A DNA stretch of 44,880 bases from an uncultured Bacilli bacterium. GTDB taxonomy: Bacteria; Bacillota_I; Bacilli_A; RF39; UBA660. Position numbers and translations under genes: made by a program. Of the stretch, positions 24,620-33,943 are shown in pieces. Location: positions 1 through 44,880 of the forward strand of contig CAKOLG010000009.1 in assembly GCA_934096175.1 (NCBI GenBank), read 5' to 3'. The notes beneath the pieces were generated by a model. The model saw only the letters and a list, made by a program, of their open reading frames with translations, searched no databases and was not told the origin of the DNA. The stretch's first letter is position 1; every line of letters starts with the position of its first letter.

Positions 24620-25357
24620 TTATAATATAACACTTATTATTGATAATAACAATACAATTAATAAGATTAAAATTATCCATTTACTTGGTTTACTGATATA
24701 TATTTTTTGTTTATAACATTCATCTTCATTAGGTAAATTTTGATTTGATAACAATTTCACTCCACAAAATTTCTTATCTGTTAAATCTTCGCAAGTTGTG
24801 ATAGCAAAAGTCGTTGAATCGTTTAGTTCTCTAAATAACAAATCATTTTTTCTTTTTCTAAAGAAGTCAAACATCATTAAATCGCCACTACACCCTGCAA
24901 TGTTAAATAATGATAATATTAATAGTAGTGGTGAAGAAACTATTAAAGAAATAATTAATGTAAGTATACCCAATATTATAAAAGGAGCTATTACGGAAAC
25001 TAAAACGTTTTTTTTAGTAATATTTTCACCACATTTTGTAAAAAATATGCCTTTTTCTATGACGATTCCATACGTAATGTTTTGACTTTTAGCACCCATT
25101 AGTACATAGAATATGCTATGTATTATTTCGTGTAGAATTAACCATAAAATAATTAAAATGATATCAATATAAAAAGCTAAATCTTTCATGTTCTGATTAG
25201 AATTATTAAGGCTTTTGGTAATGATTTCATCTAATAGCCCCATTTTATATAAAATAGTCATTAATAATATTAATATAATTATGATTATAATTGATAAAAC
25301 GTTTACAAAGCCCATTTTATATTCGAATATATATTGTTTTTTTTGTTGTTTTGTCAT
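24620..25357 (-). CDS. DUF3267-type integral membrane metallopeptidase-like protein
   Basis: 245 aa. The first hydrophobic helix spans about 17-39. The second (about 60-85) contains LILHEIIHSIFYVLMG, with an HEIIH zinc motif (H76, E77, H80) inside the membrane. Two further helices follow near 115-155, and one closes the C-terminus (WIILILLIVLLLSIISVIL). This layout matches the DUF3267 putative zincin family found in Firmicutes. Between helices, LMMFDFFRKRKNDLLFRELNDS may be the cytoplasmic loop. The start has GAGGA upstream. It lies ten bases after the coiled-coil gene, so the two form an operon. Substrate unknown. Confidence 0.8.
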   Translation of the reverse strand: MTKQQKKQYIFEYKMGFVNVLSIIIIIILILLMTILYKMGLLDEIITKSLNNSNQNMKDLAFYIDIILIILWLILHEIIHSIFYVLMGAKSQNITYGIVIEKGIFFTKCGENITKKNVLVSVIAPFIILGILTLIISLIVSSPLLLILSLFNIAGCSGDLMMFDFFRKRKNDLLFRELNDSTTFAITTCEDLTDKKFCGVKLLSNQNLPNEDECYKQKIYISKPSKWIILILLIVLLLSIISVIL

Positions 25358-25367
25358 TTTATCCTCT

Positions 25368-25928
25368 TTAGTTAAGTAAGTTTTGCAATTGCTTTAAGGC
25401 TTTTAAAAATTCTTCCTCATGTTCATAGTTGGTAATAGATACTTTACTGTTAAGTTCTTTCTTGATTGGATCCAATTCAATCTTACCAGTGTTTGACAAA
25501 TCCACCTTTTTAACTAAAATATCATCACTTGTAGTTGTGTCACTATAGCTTATGCTTACATTCGAACTTTTTTCTAATAATTCATCATAGCTTATGATGG
25601 CTTTTTCTTCTTGTTCTGCCTCGTAAGAAGTCATTTCAGCTTGTTTATTTTTGGCTAGTTCTTCTAGTTCTTTTGAAACCGTTTGTAAACTAGCTAGTTC
25701 CTGAGTATTTTCGCTAATTTCATTGTTTACTATGGCTTCCTCTTTTTCTTTAGTAAGTTGATCTTTTTGGCTGTTATCTAAAGTTTTTAATCCGCTTACA
25801 ACTTGTTTGTTTTGCGAATATATCAAATAAAACATAAATGCAGATATTGCCACTAAAGTAATAACAATTATAAGAAAGATTGCATCTGAATTCGTTAAGT
25901 TATTAACTATGTTTAGTATATTATTCAT
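25368..25928 (-). CDS. Membrane-anchored coiled-coil protein, unrecognised
   Basis: About 186 aa. One N-terminal membrane helix (AIFLIIVITLVAISAFMFYLIY, roughly residues 17-38) is followed by an acidic Glu/Gln/Lys-rich coiled coil to about residue 110, then a Ser/Thr-rich stretch and a short helix, EEEFLKALKQLQNLL. Probably a single-pass anchor with a cytoplasmic tail. I chose the ATG at 25928 because AGAAGG lies upstream; an earlier Met ten codons before has no such site. It is co-transcribed with the DUF3267-type gene. No function is assigned. Confidence 0.65.
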   Translation of the reverse strand: MNNILNIVNNLTNSDAIFLIIVITLVAISAFMFYLIYSQNKQVVSGLKTLDNSQKDQLTKEKEEAIVNNEISENTQELASLQTVSKELEELAKNKQAEMTSYEAEQEEKAIISYDELLEKSSNVSISYSDTTTSDDILVKKVDLSNTGKIELDPIKKELNSKVSITNYEHEEEFLKALKQLQNLLN

Positions 25929-26019
25929 ATTTATCGCCTTCTGTTTAAATAATATCATTATTTAGGAACTAAGAAAATATTTTACTGTAAAATTTTTTGG
26001 TAATTAACGCTTATTTACA

Positions 26020-27303
26020 TTAACCAACTATTATGTAAGGACTTTGTAAGGTTCCTCTGCCTTTTACCTTAGCAGACGTTGATACATTGATTACAGGTCT
26101 TATTGCTTGTGGGATATTGCTTAAGGCGCCATTACCGAGTGAACCATCTGCATTTATATTTATCATGGAAATTGTATTAGAACTATTTAATGAGTATGAA
26201 CTATTTGTAAGATAGGTATTTTGTTGCGATTTGTTGTATAAATAGTATTCTTTGTTGGGCGTGTTTTTATAAGCACCAGCAAAAATTATTTCATCTACAC
26301 TGAGTAATCCTATATATGAATTATAAAGGGTTCCTTGACAGACTAAAGTAGGATTATTGGAAGCATAAATACGATTGTATGTATCAGAATAATATATATC
26401 ACCAACTTGAGTATTAAATGTTGTATCTGTGCAAAAAGCACCAGCAATTAAACTGTTTTTATATTCGCTTAAATTATTTTCGTACCAAGTATTTAATTCG
26501 TTTAATAATGATGTATTTAAAAGATTGGCAGTTTGAGAAACGTTTTCATAATTAGTTTGTGTGTTATATGGAAGTTGTTGATTAAGGAAGTCGTTTAAAA
26601 CTAAACGGACACTTCCATCACCATTAATTCGTACTATTCTAAAAATATTTTTTCCTACTTGAACATAGTTATCTTTAACATTTCCACGAAAAAAATAAGT
26701 TGTGCCATAATTATCTTGAGAATTGATTAGGCCTTCATCCAAGGTTGCAATTTCTAAACCGATTTTACTTTTGGAATTTTTTATTGAATTATTAAGTAGT
26801 ATTAGATCTGCAAAAGTTTGAGTAGTCATAGAATCATTTAAGACTTTTATTATTCCATTAAAATTTTCTTTTTTGTTATTTTTCATAATTAGTTTGTACC
26901 TAATTGTTTCTGATGGAGCGATTGTTACAAGTTCAATTAGAGCTTTGTCGTTTGTTACGTCATCAGTTTGATAAACAAGATCTTGATTTTCATTATAAAG
27001 ATAGGCTGCACTTGTTGTTTCATTGTTTTGGTTTTCAATATTAATTGAGTAGTAAATTATTTGTTCAGAAGTATTTGTAATAGTAATATTATATTCATGA
27101 TTTTTTTTGTCTTTTAATATTATATTTTGACCATCTACGTAATTAATCGCTAATTCACCTTCTGTGGTAACAATTGCTACTATATCTTGTGACTTCATTT
27201 TGATTTTACTAGCAATAATAGTGCTTAAAGTAATTATGATAAATATAACAATTAATGTTATTAAAATTAACTGATATTTATTTAACTTTTCTAATTTCGC
27301 CAT
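26020..27303 (-). CDS. Signal-anchored surface protein, unrecognised
   Basis: 427 aa. A Lys-containing N-terminus and one hydrophobic helix (YQLILITLIVIFIIITLSTII, 10-31) anchor a large extracellular part. The first ~150 residues are beta-rich, like pilin or adhesin repeats. A second domain begins YFFRGNVKDNYVQVG and carries FRIVRINGDGSVRLVLN. The end RPVINVSTSAKVKGRGTLQ...PYIIVG is a C-terminal signature seen in many predicted surface proteins of gut Bacilli; that association is from memory. Two Cys (GAFCTD, TLVCQG) may pair. It has an extended -10 (27328-27333), separate from the dnaJ terminator just upstream. Confidence 0.7.
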   Translation of the reverse strand: MAKLEKLNKYQLILITLIVIFIIITLSTIIASKIKMKSQDIVAIVTTEGELAINYVDGQNIILKDKKNHEYNITITNTSEQIIYYSINIENQNNETTSAAYLYNENQDLVYQTDDVTNDKALIELVTIAPSETIRYKLIMKNNKKENFNGIIKVLNDSMTTQTFADLILLNNSIKNSKSKIGLEIATLDEGLINSQDNYGTTYFFRGNVKDNYVQVGKNIFRIVRINGDGSVRLVLNDFLNQQLPYNTQTNYENVSQTANLLNTSLLNELNTWYENNLSEYKNSLIAGAFCTDTTFNTQVGDIYYSDTYNRIYASNNPTLVCQGTLYNSYIGLLSVDEIIFAGAYKNTPNKEYYLYNKSQQNTYLTNSSYSLNSSNTISMININADGSLGNGALSNIPQAIRPVINVSTSAKVKGRGTLQSPYIIVG

Positions 27304-27327
27304 GTAATCGCTCTTTTCACTATTTTT

Positions 27328-27333
27328 AGTATA
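27328..27333 (-). promoter_or_regulatory. Extended -10 of the surface protein gene
   Basis: Minus strand TTTTGGTATACT, that is TGG-TATACT, about 25 bases before the ATG at 27303 and just downstream of the dnaJ terminator. Confidence 0.6.
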
Positions 27334-27347
27334 CCAAAATCATCAAA

Positions 27348-27372
27348 AAAAACCAATGTTTTATTGGTTTTT
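27348..27372 (-). terminator. Terminator of the heat-shock operon
   Basis: AAAAACCAAT-GTTTT-ATTGGTTTTT stem with a T run on the minus strand; its 5' arm includes part of the dnaJ TAA stop (27371-27373). Confidence 0.8.
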
Positions 27373-28495
27373 ATAAATATTTTTTGAAATTTTTGAAGGC
27401 GCTGTCAGTTGCTAAGTCAGTAGTTGATAGTTCTTTAAATAATTCTTTTTGATTGCGATCTAATTTAGTTGGGATGACAACATCCAAAACAACGTAAAGA
27501 TCACCTTTTTTATTACGCATTGGGTCTTTTATACCTTTGCCACGTAAGCGTAGTTGATCACCCGGTTGACTGCCAGCTTCTATATCTAAAACTACATTCC
27601 CTGTTAAAGTTGGTATTTCTTTTTTGCAGCCAAGTGTCGCCTCAGTGACAGTAAGTGGTACATTAATGTAGACATCGTTTTCTTTTCTTTCAAATAAAGG
27701 ATGCTCTTTAACGTTAAATTCAATATAGATATCACCATTTGGCCCACCATTATAACCGGCAGCACCTTTACCAGTAATTCTTAATTGATGACCTGTATCG
27801 ACACCTTCTGGAACAGTTATTTCTATTTCTTTATTTTTTTGAATATGACCACGGCCATTACATTTTTTACAAGTTTCTTTAAATGTGCGGCCACTACCAT
27901 TACATGTAGGACAAGTTGCTTCTGTTTGGAATACGCCAAACATAGTTCTTTGCTGTTGAACTACTCTACCACGGCCTTTACAAGTACTACAAGTTTCTTC
28001 ACCATGACCACCTTTGCCATCACAGGAATCGCAAGTTGTATTTAAATCTAGGCTAATTGTTTTTTTACAACCAAATACAGCTTCTTCAAAGCTTAAATTT
28101 ACTTTAACTAGTGAATCTTCACCTTTAGTTGGACGATTTTTGCTACTGCCACGGCTACGGTTACCAAATATACTGCCACCAAATATATCATCAAATATAC
28201 TTGATAAATCAATGTCTTCGGCAGAGAAACCACCAAATCCGCCGCCAAAGCCACCTTGAGCAGCACCATTTGTATAAGCTTCATGACCAAATTGATCGTA
28301 TTGTTTTCTCTTTTCAGGGTCACTTAGAACTGAATAGGCTTCACCAATCTCTTTAAATTTTTCTTCAGCTCCAGGTTCTTTATTTAAATCAGGATGATAT
28401 TGTTTGGCTAATTTTCGAAATGCACTTTTAATTTCTGCATCAGTAGCTTCTTTTGATACACCAAGAATATCATAATATGATTTACTGCTTGCCAT
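27371..28495 (-). CDS. dnaJ: Chaperone protein DnaJ
   Basis: 374 aa. J domain with KQYHPDLN (HPD motif), a Gly/Phe-rich linker (about 75-115), and four zinc-finger repeats (CDSCDGKG, CSTCKGRG, CPTCNGSG, CKKCNGRG). Two client-binding beta domains follow. It stimulates DnaK ATPase and delivers substrates. It is the last gene of hrcA-grpE-dnaK-pepF-dnaJ, five bases after pepF, so its expression is tied to the CIRCE-controlled promoter. The Gly/Phe linker creates long spurious frames on both strands. Complete and typical. Confidence 0.97.
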   Translation of the reverse strand: MASSKSYYDILGVSKEATDAEIKSAFRKLAKQYHPDLNKEPGAEEKFKEIGEAYSVLSDPEKRKQYDQFGHEAYTNGAAQGGFGGGFGGFSAEDIDLSSIFDDIFGGSIFGNRSRGSSKNRPTKGEDSLVKVNLSFEEAVFGCKKTISLDLNTTCDSCDGKGGHGEETCSTCKGRGRVVQQQRTMFGVFQTEATCPTCNGSGRTFKETCKKCNGRGHIQKNKEIEITVPEGVDTGHQLRITGKGAAGYNGGPNGDIYIEFNVKEHPLFERKENDVYINVPLTVTEATLGCKKEIPTLTGNVVLDIEAGSQPGDQLRLRGKGIKDPMRNKKGDLYVVLDVVIPTKLDRNQKELFKELSTTDLATDSAFKNFKKYL

Positions 28496-28500
28496 TTATC

Positions 28501-30285
28501 TCACCTCTTTACTAAATCTATGGCTTGTTTTAATTTTTCCTCAAACATTTTTATACCTTTGATAATTGGTTCAGATGTTGTCATATCAACATTGCAAGAT
28601 TTTAAAATATCTAATGGATATTTACTTGAACCACTTTTTAAAAATTCAAGATATTTTGCGCAAGCGCCTTCTTTGCCACTTAAAATATCACTAGCTATTG
28701 ATAAAGCTGCACAAAAACCTGTAGCATATTTATAAACATAAAATGAAGTATAAAAATGTGGTATTCTGCTCCATTCATATTGAATAAGCTTATCACTTTT
28801 CACATCTTTGCCATAATATAGTTTATTTAATTTATAATATGTTTCGTTTAATATTTTATTTGTTATTGGTTCACCATTTAATTCTTTATTATGAATTATC
28901 ATTTCAAATTCTGCAAACATAGTTTGACGATAAACAGTTGTTCTAAATTTGTCTAAAAATGAAGTTATGTATAGTAATTTTTCATTATCATCTTTAGCAT
29001 GGTTTATAAGATATTCATTTAATAATACTTCATTTACTGTCGAAGCAATTTCCGCTAAAAATATTGGATATTGAGCATAAATATGTGGTTGTGTAGTGTC
29101 AGAATAGTATGAATGCATGGCATGACCCAATTCGTGCGCTAAAGTGCTTACTGAGTCTTCAGTTCCTTCAAAATTTACAGAAACATAAGGATCGACGCCA
29201 TAACTTCCCCACTGATAAGCCCCACTTCTTTTACCATCGTTAGGATATTTATCAATCCAGCGTTCAGTAAAAGCCTTGGATAGGTCGTTGATATATTTAG
29301 AACCTAAAGGTTTTAATGCTTCTAAAATAGTTTGTTTAGCTTCAGCAAAAGTAAATTCTCTTGGAGTACCCTCTACTAAATCTGTGTATAAATCATACAT
29401 ATGAATAGAGTCTAGTTTTAAATATTTTTTTCGAAAATCTAAATATTCATACATAGGTTTTAGATTAGAATGAATCGTGTTTATTAAATTAGTATACACT
29501 TCAGGAGATATGTTGTCATTAAACATACTTTGCTCTAAAGGACTATTAAATTTTCTGACTTTACTAGCAAATGTATCTTCTTTTACTTGACCTTTATAAA
29601 GTTGAGAAATTGTTTCGTTATGAGTAACAAAAAAATTATAGTATTTGTTAAAAACTTTTCTACGCAAATCACGATTTTTTGAAGTCATTAATTTGACAAA
29701 ATTACTATGAGTAATTTGAATTTTTTTACCATCTATTACTATAGAACCAAATTTAGCATCGGCATTATCTAACGCAGAAAAAGCATTATCAGGAGTGCCA
29801 AAGGCTGAAGAAGCTAAACTAATAATTTGTTCTTCTTCCTTTGATAAAGTGTGTTTTTTATACCTAAATATTTTTTCTAAGTTAAAGCGATATTTTTCTA
29901 AATTTTTGTTTTGGGCAATAAGCATTTTGATGTAGTCATATGAAACACTTAAAAGTTCGCTATTAACAAAAGCTGTTTCACAAACTATTTTTTCATCTAG
30001 TTTATCCGCTTTTTCCTTATATTTTTTACCAAGTTCAGCAGTTTGATCACTATAATGTAATAGATAAGAATAAACATAAATCTGTTCAATATTAAGACTT
30101 AATTTATCTTCTAATTCTAAAAAAGTATATAAAGTATCAGCGTCTTGAGTAATAGTTCCTTGCATTTTTTTTATTTTTTCTAAAATATTTAAAGTTTCTT
30201 GATAAGCATTTTCATATTCAGTTTCATTTTTATAGTATTTAGTTAGATCCCATTTATCTTCTTCTTTTATATTGCATCTTTGCAT
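28501..30285 (-). CDS. pepF: Oligoendopeptidase F (M3B)
   Basis: 594 aa, a cytoplasmic zinc metallopeptidase cleaving short peptides. LAHELGHAMHSYYS gives the HExxH zinc site (about residue 385), and EIASTVNEVLLNE carries the third Glu ligand. The N-terminal helical lobe starts DKWDLTKYYKNETEYE, as in PepF. AAAGGGA precedes the ATG. It sits between dnaK (65 bases upstream, across a hairpin) and dnaJ (five bases downstream), where most Firmicutes have dnaJ following dnaK directly. This suggests heat-shock co-expression to clear peptides. Length and motifs are complete. Confidence 0.94.
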   Translation of the reverse strand: MQRCNIKEEDKWDLTKYYKNETEYENAYQETLNILEKIKKMQGTITQDADTLYTFLELEDKLSLNIEQIYVYSYLLHYSDQTAELGKKYKEKADKLDEKIVCETAFVNSELLSVSYDYIKMLIAQNKNLEKYRFNLEKIFRYKKHTLSKEEEQIISLASSAFGTPDNAFSALDNADAKFGSIVIDGKKIQITHSNFVKLMTSKNRDLRRKVFNKYYNFFVTHNETISQLYKGQVKEDTFASKVRKFNSPLEQSMFNDNISPEVYTNLINTIHSNLKPMYEYLDFRKKYLKLDSIHMYDLYTDLVEGTPREFTFAEAKQTILEALKPLGSKYINDLSKAFTERWIDKYPNDGKRSGAYQWGSYGVDPYVSVNFEGTEDSVSTLAHELGHAMHSYYSDTTQPHIYAQYPIFLAEIASTVNEVLLNEYLINHAKDDNEKLLYITSFLDKFRTTVYRQTMFAEFEMIIHNKELNGEPITNKILNETYYKLNKLYYGKDVKSDKLIQYEWSRIPHFYTSFYVYKYATGFCAALSIASDILSGKEGACAKYLEFLKSGSSKYPLDILKSCNVDMTTSEPIIKGIKMFEEKLKQAIDLVKR

Positions 30286-30310
30286 GTGGTGTCCCTTTCT
30301 AATATTGTCT

Positions 30311-30336
30311 AAAAGTTCTAGTCGCCTAGAACTTTT
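30311..30336 (-). terminator. Hairpin between dnaK and pepF (partial terminator?)
   Basis: AAAAGTTCTAG-TCGC-CTAGAACTTTT is a perfect 11-base stem with a tetraloop. On the minus strand it is followed only by TTTTA, so termination may be incomplete. That would lower pepF-dnaJ expression relative to dnaK or act as a processing site. Confidence 0.6.
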
Positions 30337-30349
30337 AAACCTTAATTAA

Positions 30350-32173
30350 TTATTTTTCTTCGTAACTAGCTTCTTGAACATTATCAGACTTGTTAGCAGT
30401 TTCATCTGAACCTGCATTTCCATTTGCTTGACTAGCTTTAGCTGCTTCTTCATAAGCTTTAGTTGCAAGAGCCATAGCCTTTTCATTTAATTCGTCTTTG
30501 GCTTTTTTGATATCGTCAATATCATCTTTGGCTAGAGCATCTTTTAGATTTTGAATTTTTTCTTTGGCTTCTTTTTTATCTGATTCGCTTACTTTGTCAC
30601 CTAAATCTTTAATAGCTTTTTCAGTTTGGAAAATTAGGGAATCAGCTTCGTTTCTTGCTTCAGCTTGTTCTTTACGTTTTTCATCTTGTTCTTTATTAGC
30701 TTCAGCTTCTTTCATCATTTTATCAATTTCATCATCAGTTAAGTTAGTACTTGAAGTAATAGTAATACTTTGTTGTTTACCTGTTCCTAAGTCTTTTGCA
30801 GATACATTTACTATACCATTAGCATCAATATCAAATTTAACTTCAATTTGAGGAACTCCTCTTGGTGCTGGAGGGATATTACCTAATTGGAATCTACCTA
30901 ATGTTTTATTGTCAGAAACCATTGGTCTTTCACCTTGTAAAATATGAATATCTACAGCTGGTTGGTTATCAGCAGCTGTTGAGAATATTTGACTCTTGCT
31001 TGCTGGGATTGTTGTATTTCTTGGAATTAATACTGTCATAACATTACCTAAAGTTTCAATTCCTAAAGATAATGGAGTTACATCTAGTAAAATTAAATCG
31101 TTAACTTCACCAGTTAGTACACCACCTTGAATAGCGGCACCGATGGCAACACACTCATCTGGGTTTACACCTTTACTTGGTTCTTGACCTAATTCTTTTT
31201 TAACTAATTCTTGAATATATGGAATACGAGTTGAACCACCTACTAATAATACTTTATCAATATCTTTAGCAGTTAATTTTGCATCTTTAAGAGCTTTTCT
31301 AACTGGTTCCAAAGTACTTTCAAATAAATCCATATTTAATTCTTCAAATTTTGCTCTTGTTAATGTAACGTCTAAGTGTAGAGGGCCATTTTCATTTTGA
31401 GTAATAAACGGAATATTTATTTGAGCACTTGTCATTCCAGACAAATCTTTTTTAGCTTTTTCGGCAGCGTCTTTAATACGTTGCATTGCCATTTTGTCTG
31501 TTGATAAATCAACACCATTTTCTTTTTTAAATTCAGAAACTAAGTAGTCCATAATTCGTTGATCGAAGTCGTCGCCACCAAGTTTGTTATTTCCTGATGT
31601 AGATTTAACTTCAAAAACGCCATCACCTAAGTCTAGAATAGATACATCGAATGTTCCACCACCTAAGTCGTAAACTAAAACAGTATGAGCATTTTCTTGT
31701 TTGTCAATACCGTAAGCTAAAGCTGCAGCTGTAGGTTCGTTAATTATTCTTTTAACGTCTAAGCCTGCAATTTTACCGGCATTTTTAGTTGCTTGTCTTT
31801 GGGCATCGTTAAAGTATGCAGGTACAGTAATAACTGCTTCTGTTACTTTTTCGCCTAAATAACTTTCGGCATCACTTTTTAATTTCATTAAAATTTTTGC
31901 TGAAATTTCTTCTGGAGTATATTTACGTCCATTAGCAGTTACTTTATCTTTAGTACCCATTTTTCTTTTAATTGAAGCAATAGTATTATCGACATTTGTT
32001 ACTGCTTGTCTTTTTGCTGTTTCACCAACTAGTTCTTCGTCGCCTTTAAATGCAACTACGGAAGGAGTTGTTCTATTTCCTTCTGGATTTGTAATAACAT
32101 GTGGTTCCCCACCTTCAAGTACAGCAACACAGCTATTTGTTGTACCCAAATCTATACCTATAATTTTTCCCAT
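30350..32173 (-). CDS. dnaK: Chaperone protein DnaK (Hsp70)
   Basis: 607 aa. N-terminal nucleotide-binding domain with IGIDLGTTNSCVAVLEG, VPAYFNDAQRQAT, VLVYDLGGGTFDVSIL and VLLVGGSTRIP. A substrate-binding domain and a helical lid follow, ending SYEEK with a Gly/Asn-rich linker before it. It is the central ATP-driven chaperone with DnaJ and GrpE. It follows grpE by 22 bases in the HrcA-controlled operon. The Firmicutes form lacks the 24-residue insertion typical of Gram-negative DnaK, as this one does. Intact. Confidence 0.98.
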   Translation of the reverse strand: MGKIIGIDLGTTNSCVAVLEGGEPHVITNPEGNRTTPSVVAFKGDEELVGETAKRQAVTNVDNTIASIKRKMGTKDKVTANGRKYTPEEISAKILMKLKSDAESYLGEKVTEAVITVPAYFNDAQRQATKNAGKIAGLDVKRIINEPTAAALAYGIDKQENAHTVLVYDLGGGTFDVSILDLGDGVFEVKSTSGNNKLGGDDFDQRIMDYLVSEFKKENGVDLSTDKMAMQRIKDAAEKAKKDLSGMTSAQINIPFITQNENGPLHLDVTLTRAKFEELNMDLFESTLEPVRKALKDAKLTAKDIDKVLLVGGSTRIPYIQELVKKELGQEPSKGVNPDECVAIGAAIQGGVLTGEVNDLILLDVTPLSLGIETLGNVMTVLIPRNTTIPASKSQIFSTAADNQPAVDIHILQGERPMVSDNKTLGRFQLGNIPPAPRGVPQIEVKFDIDANGIVNVSAKDLGTGKQQSITITSSTNLTDDEIDKMMKEAEANKEQDEKRKEQAEARNEADSLIFQTEKAIKDLGDKVSESDKKEAKEKIQNLKDALAKDDIDDIKKAKDELNEKAMALATKAYEEAAKASQANGNAGSDETANKSDNVQEASYEEK

Positions 32174-32195
32174 AAAATATCTCTTCTTTCTATTT

Positions 32196-32819
32196 TTATT
32201 TGCTGACCTTTACCATAGCATGTCTGATAACTTTACCTTTATACGTATAGCCTTTTTGTAAGACATCTACTACTATATTAGGTTCCATTCCTTCTACATC
32301 TTCAGTCATCACTGCTTCCATAGAATTAGGATCAAATGCTTGGTTTAAAGCCTTTATTTCACAAATTTCACAGCTTTGTAAAACGCTGTTTAGATTGCCG
32401 TAAATCATTTTGAAACCGCTTAGGAACTTACTAACTTCATCTTCTAAGTTGGTATCGTCCATTTTAATTGCTCTTTCAAAATTATCAACTATTGGAAGAA
32501 TTTTTTTTATGAAATCTTCGCCTTCATATTTTAGAAGATTATTTTTTTCTTCTTCCATTCTACGACGCATGTTTTGCATTTCGGCAGTTACACGCAAAAC
32601 TTTATCTTGTAATGCTTTATTTTCTTCTGTAAGCTTGGTTAATTCTTGATTATCTTTTTTGCCAAACAAACCTTTTTTTTCATTTTTCTTTTCTGTTTTT
32701 TCTTCAGTTGTTGCTTCTTTTTTTGAATCTTTTTTTACTTCTTCTTGTTGTTGTTTAGACGCTGTTTGTGAAGCAGCTTCTTTTTGTTCTTCTGCTGTTT
32801 TTGTTTGTTCTTCTGTCAT
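32196..32819 (-). CDS. grpE: Nucleotide exchange factor GrpE
   Basis: 207 aa. The first ~55 residues are low-complexity Lys/Glu/Gln/Thr and probably disordered. A long helix (about 60-110, ending MRRRMEEEKNNLLKYEGEDF) and the GrpE core ILPIVDNFERAIK follow. The beta wing ends VDVLQKGYTYKGKVIRHAMVKVS, the family signature. It releases ADP from DnaK. It lies between hrcA (55 bases) and dnaK (22 bases). The tail is longer than in many GrpE proteins but otherwise normal. Confidence 0.96.
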   Translation of the reverse strand: MTEEQTKTAEEQKEAASQTASKQQQEEVKKDSKKEATTEEKTEKKNEKKGLFGKKDNQELTKLTEENKALQDKVLRVTAEMQNMRRRMEEEKNNLLKYEGEDFIKKILPIVDNFERAIKMDDTNLEDEVSKFLSGFKMIYGNLNSVLQSCEICEIKALNQAFDPNSMEAVMTEDVEGMEPNIVVDVLQKGYTYKGKVIRHAMVKVSK

Positions 32820-32874
32820 AATTCATCTCTTTTCTATGTTAGAAATTATAGTGAATCAAAGATTACTCACATAA

Positions 32875-33870
32875 TTATTTTTCTTTGTCTAATTCTTTGT
32901 TTATATAATTAAGTAAACCTATAACTTTAGCATATTCCATTCTTTTAGGTCCTAGTATTGCAATAGTTCCTTCTTCACCATTAATGTTATATTTACTTTT
33001 TATAATTGTGACATTTGGATCAAATTCTGATTCTTCTCCAATATAGACATTTATTCCTTCACCATTTTCTTCGATTTTTCTAACTAAGGCTTCATCTTCA
33101 AATTTTCCGACAATTCTTTTAATTTCGTCAATATTCGCATATTCTGGTTGTTTTAAAATATTTGTTTTACCGCTAAAAAATACATTTGAACTTTTTTTTG
33201 TAAAATCATTAAACGCATCATAGAATATTTCGTAAACCGTTTCGTATTGTTTAATAGTTTTGCTAATAATTGGTTTAATTTCCAGCTCTAAACGTTCACT
33301 TACTTTGTCTATCGGTGTGCCAATTAACATTTTATTAATTATTTCACAAGTTTTTACTACTTCTTCAACAAATATGTTTTTTGACAAATTAAACTTTTTA
33401 TTTTCTACAATACCTTTGTTAGTACAAACCAAGGCGATAATTTGATTATTTTCTAAAGGAATGATGTTTACTTGTTGGAGCATATTGTCACTTGAGCTTT
33501 TCCCCAAGACGACGCTAGTATAATTGGTCAAATCACTAATTATTTCCATACATTTTAAAATAGCATCACTTACCTGTAGCTGTTGGTTATTAAATATTGT
33601 TTGTAGTTTTAACATTTCTTCACCATTTAATTCTTTTGGTTTCATTAAATTTTCGACATAATATTTATAACCTTTTTCGCTTGGAACACGGCCACTTGAT
33701 ACGTGGTTTTTTTCAATATATCCTAGGTGTTCTAAGACAGCCATTTCATTTCTAATAGTAGCGCTTGAAACTTTAAATTTTTTACATAAATTTTTACTAC
33801 CAACTGGTTTAACTGTATTTATGTAAGACTCTACTATTTCCTTTAGTAATAATTCTTGTCTATTATCCAT
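32875..33870 (-). CDS. hrcA: Heat-inducible transcription repressor HrcA
   Basis: 331 aa from the ATG at 33870 (GGTGGTGA just upstream; nine earlier codons have no site). Winged-helix N-terminus with KFKVSSATIRNEMAVLEHLGY binding CIRCE, a GAF-like core, and the C-terminal ILGPKRMEYAKVIGLLNYI motif. It represses grpE/dnaK/groE-type operons and in known species needs GroEL to stay active. It is the first gene of the operon, and both CIRCE sites lie within 90 bases upstream, so it controls itself. Confidence 0.96.
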   Translation of the reverse strand: MDNRQELLLKEIVESYINTVKPVGSKNLCKKFKVSSATIRNEMAVLEHLGYIEKNHVSSGRVPSEKGYKYYVENLMKPKELNGEEMLKLQTIFNNQQLQVSDAILKCMEIISDLTNYTSVVLGKSSSDNMLQQVNIIPLENNQIIALVCTNKGIVENKKFNLSKNIFVEEVVKTCEIINKMLIGTPIDKVSERLELEIKPIISKTIKQYETVYEIFYDAFNDFTKKSSNVFFSGKTNILKQPEYANIDEIKRIVGKFEDEALVRKIEENGEGINVYIGEESEFDPNVTIIKSKYNINGEEGTIAILGPKRMEYAKVIGLLNYINKELDKEK

Positions 33871-33883
33871 ATGGTCACCACCA

Positions 33884-33910
33884 TTAGCACTATTCATTCA
33901 TCAGTGCTAA
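33884..33910. promoter_or_regulatory. CIRCE operator 1
   Basis: TTAGCACT and AGTGCTAA arms separated by 11 bases, giving the canonical 27-base 9-9-9 layout with the last pair mismatched (A/C). It lies just downstream of the -10 box, over the predicted transcription start and leader of hrcA. Confidence 0.93.
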
Positions 33911-33914
33911 TATC

Positions 33915-33943
33915 ATTATATTATTTTAATTAGCACTTGTCAA
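33915..33943 (-). promoter_or_regulatory. Consensus sigma-A promoter of the hrcA operon
   Basis: Minus strand TTGACA (33938-33943), exactly 17 bases, then TATAAT (33915-33920): a perfect vegetative promoter. The -35 lies inside the upstream CIRCE and the start region inside the downstream one, so it should be very strong when HrcA is released. Confidence 0.92.

Noticed and set aside
28014..28356. Overlapping open frames on both strands inside dnaJ.
   Set aside because: They are by-products of the Gly/Phe-rich and zinc-finger repeats; no ribosome sites and no protein-like pattern.
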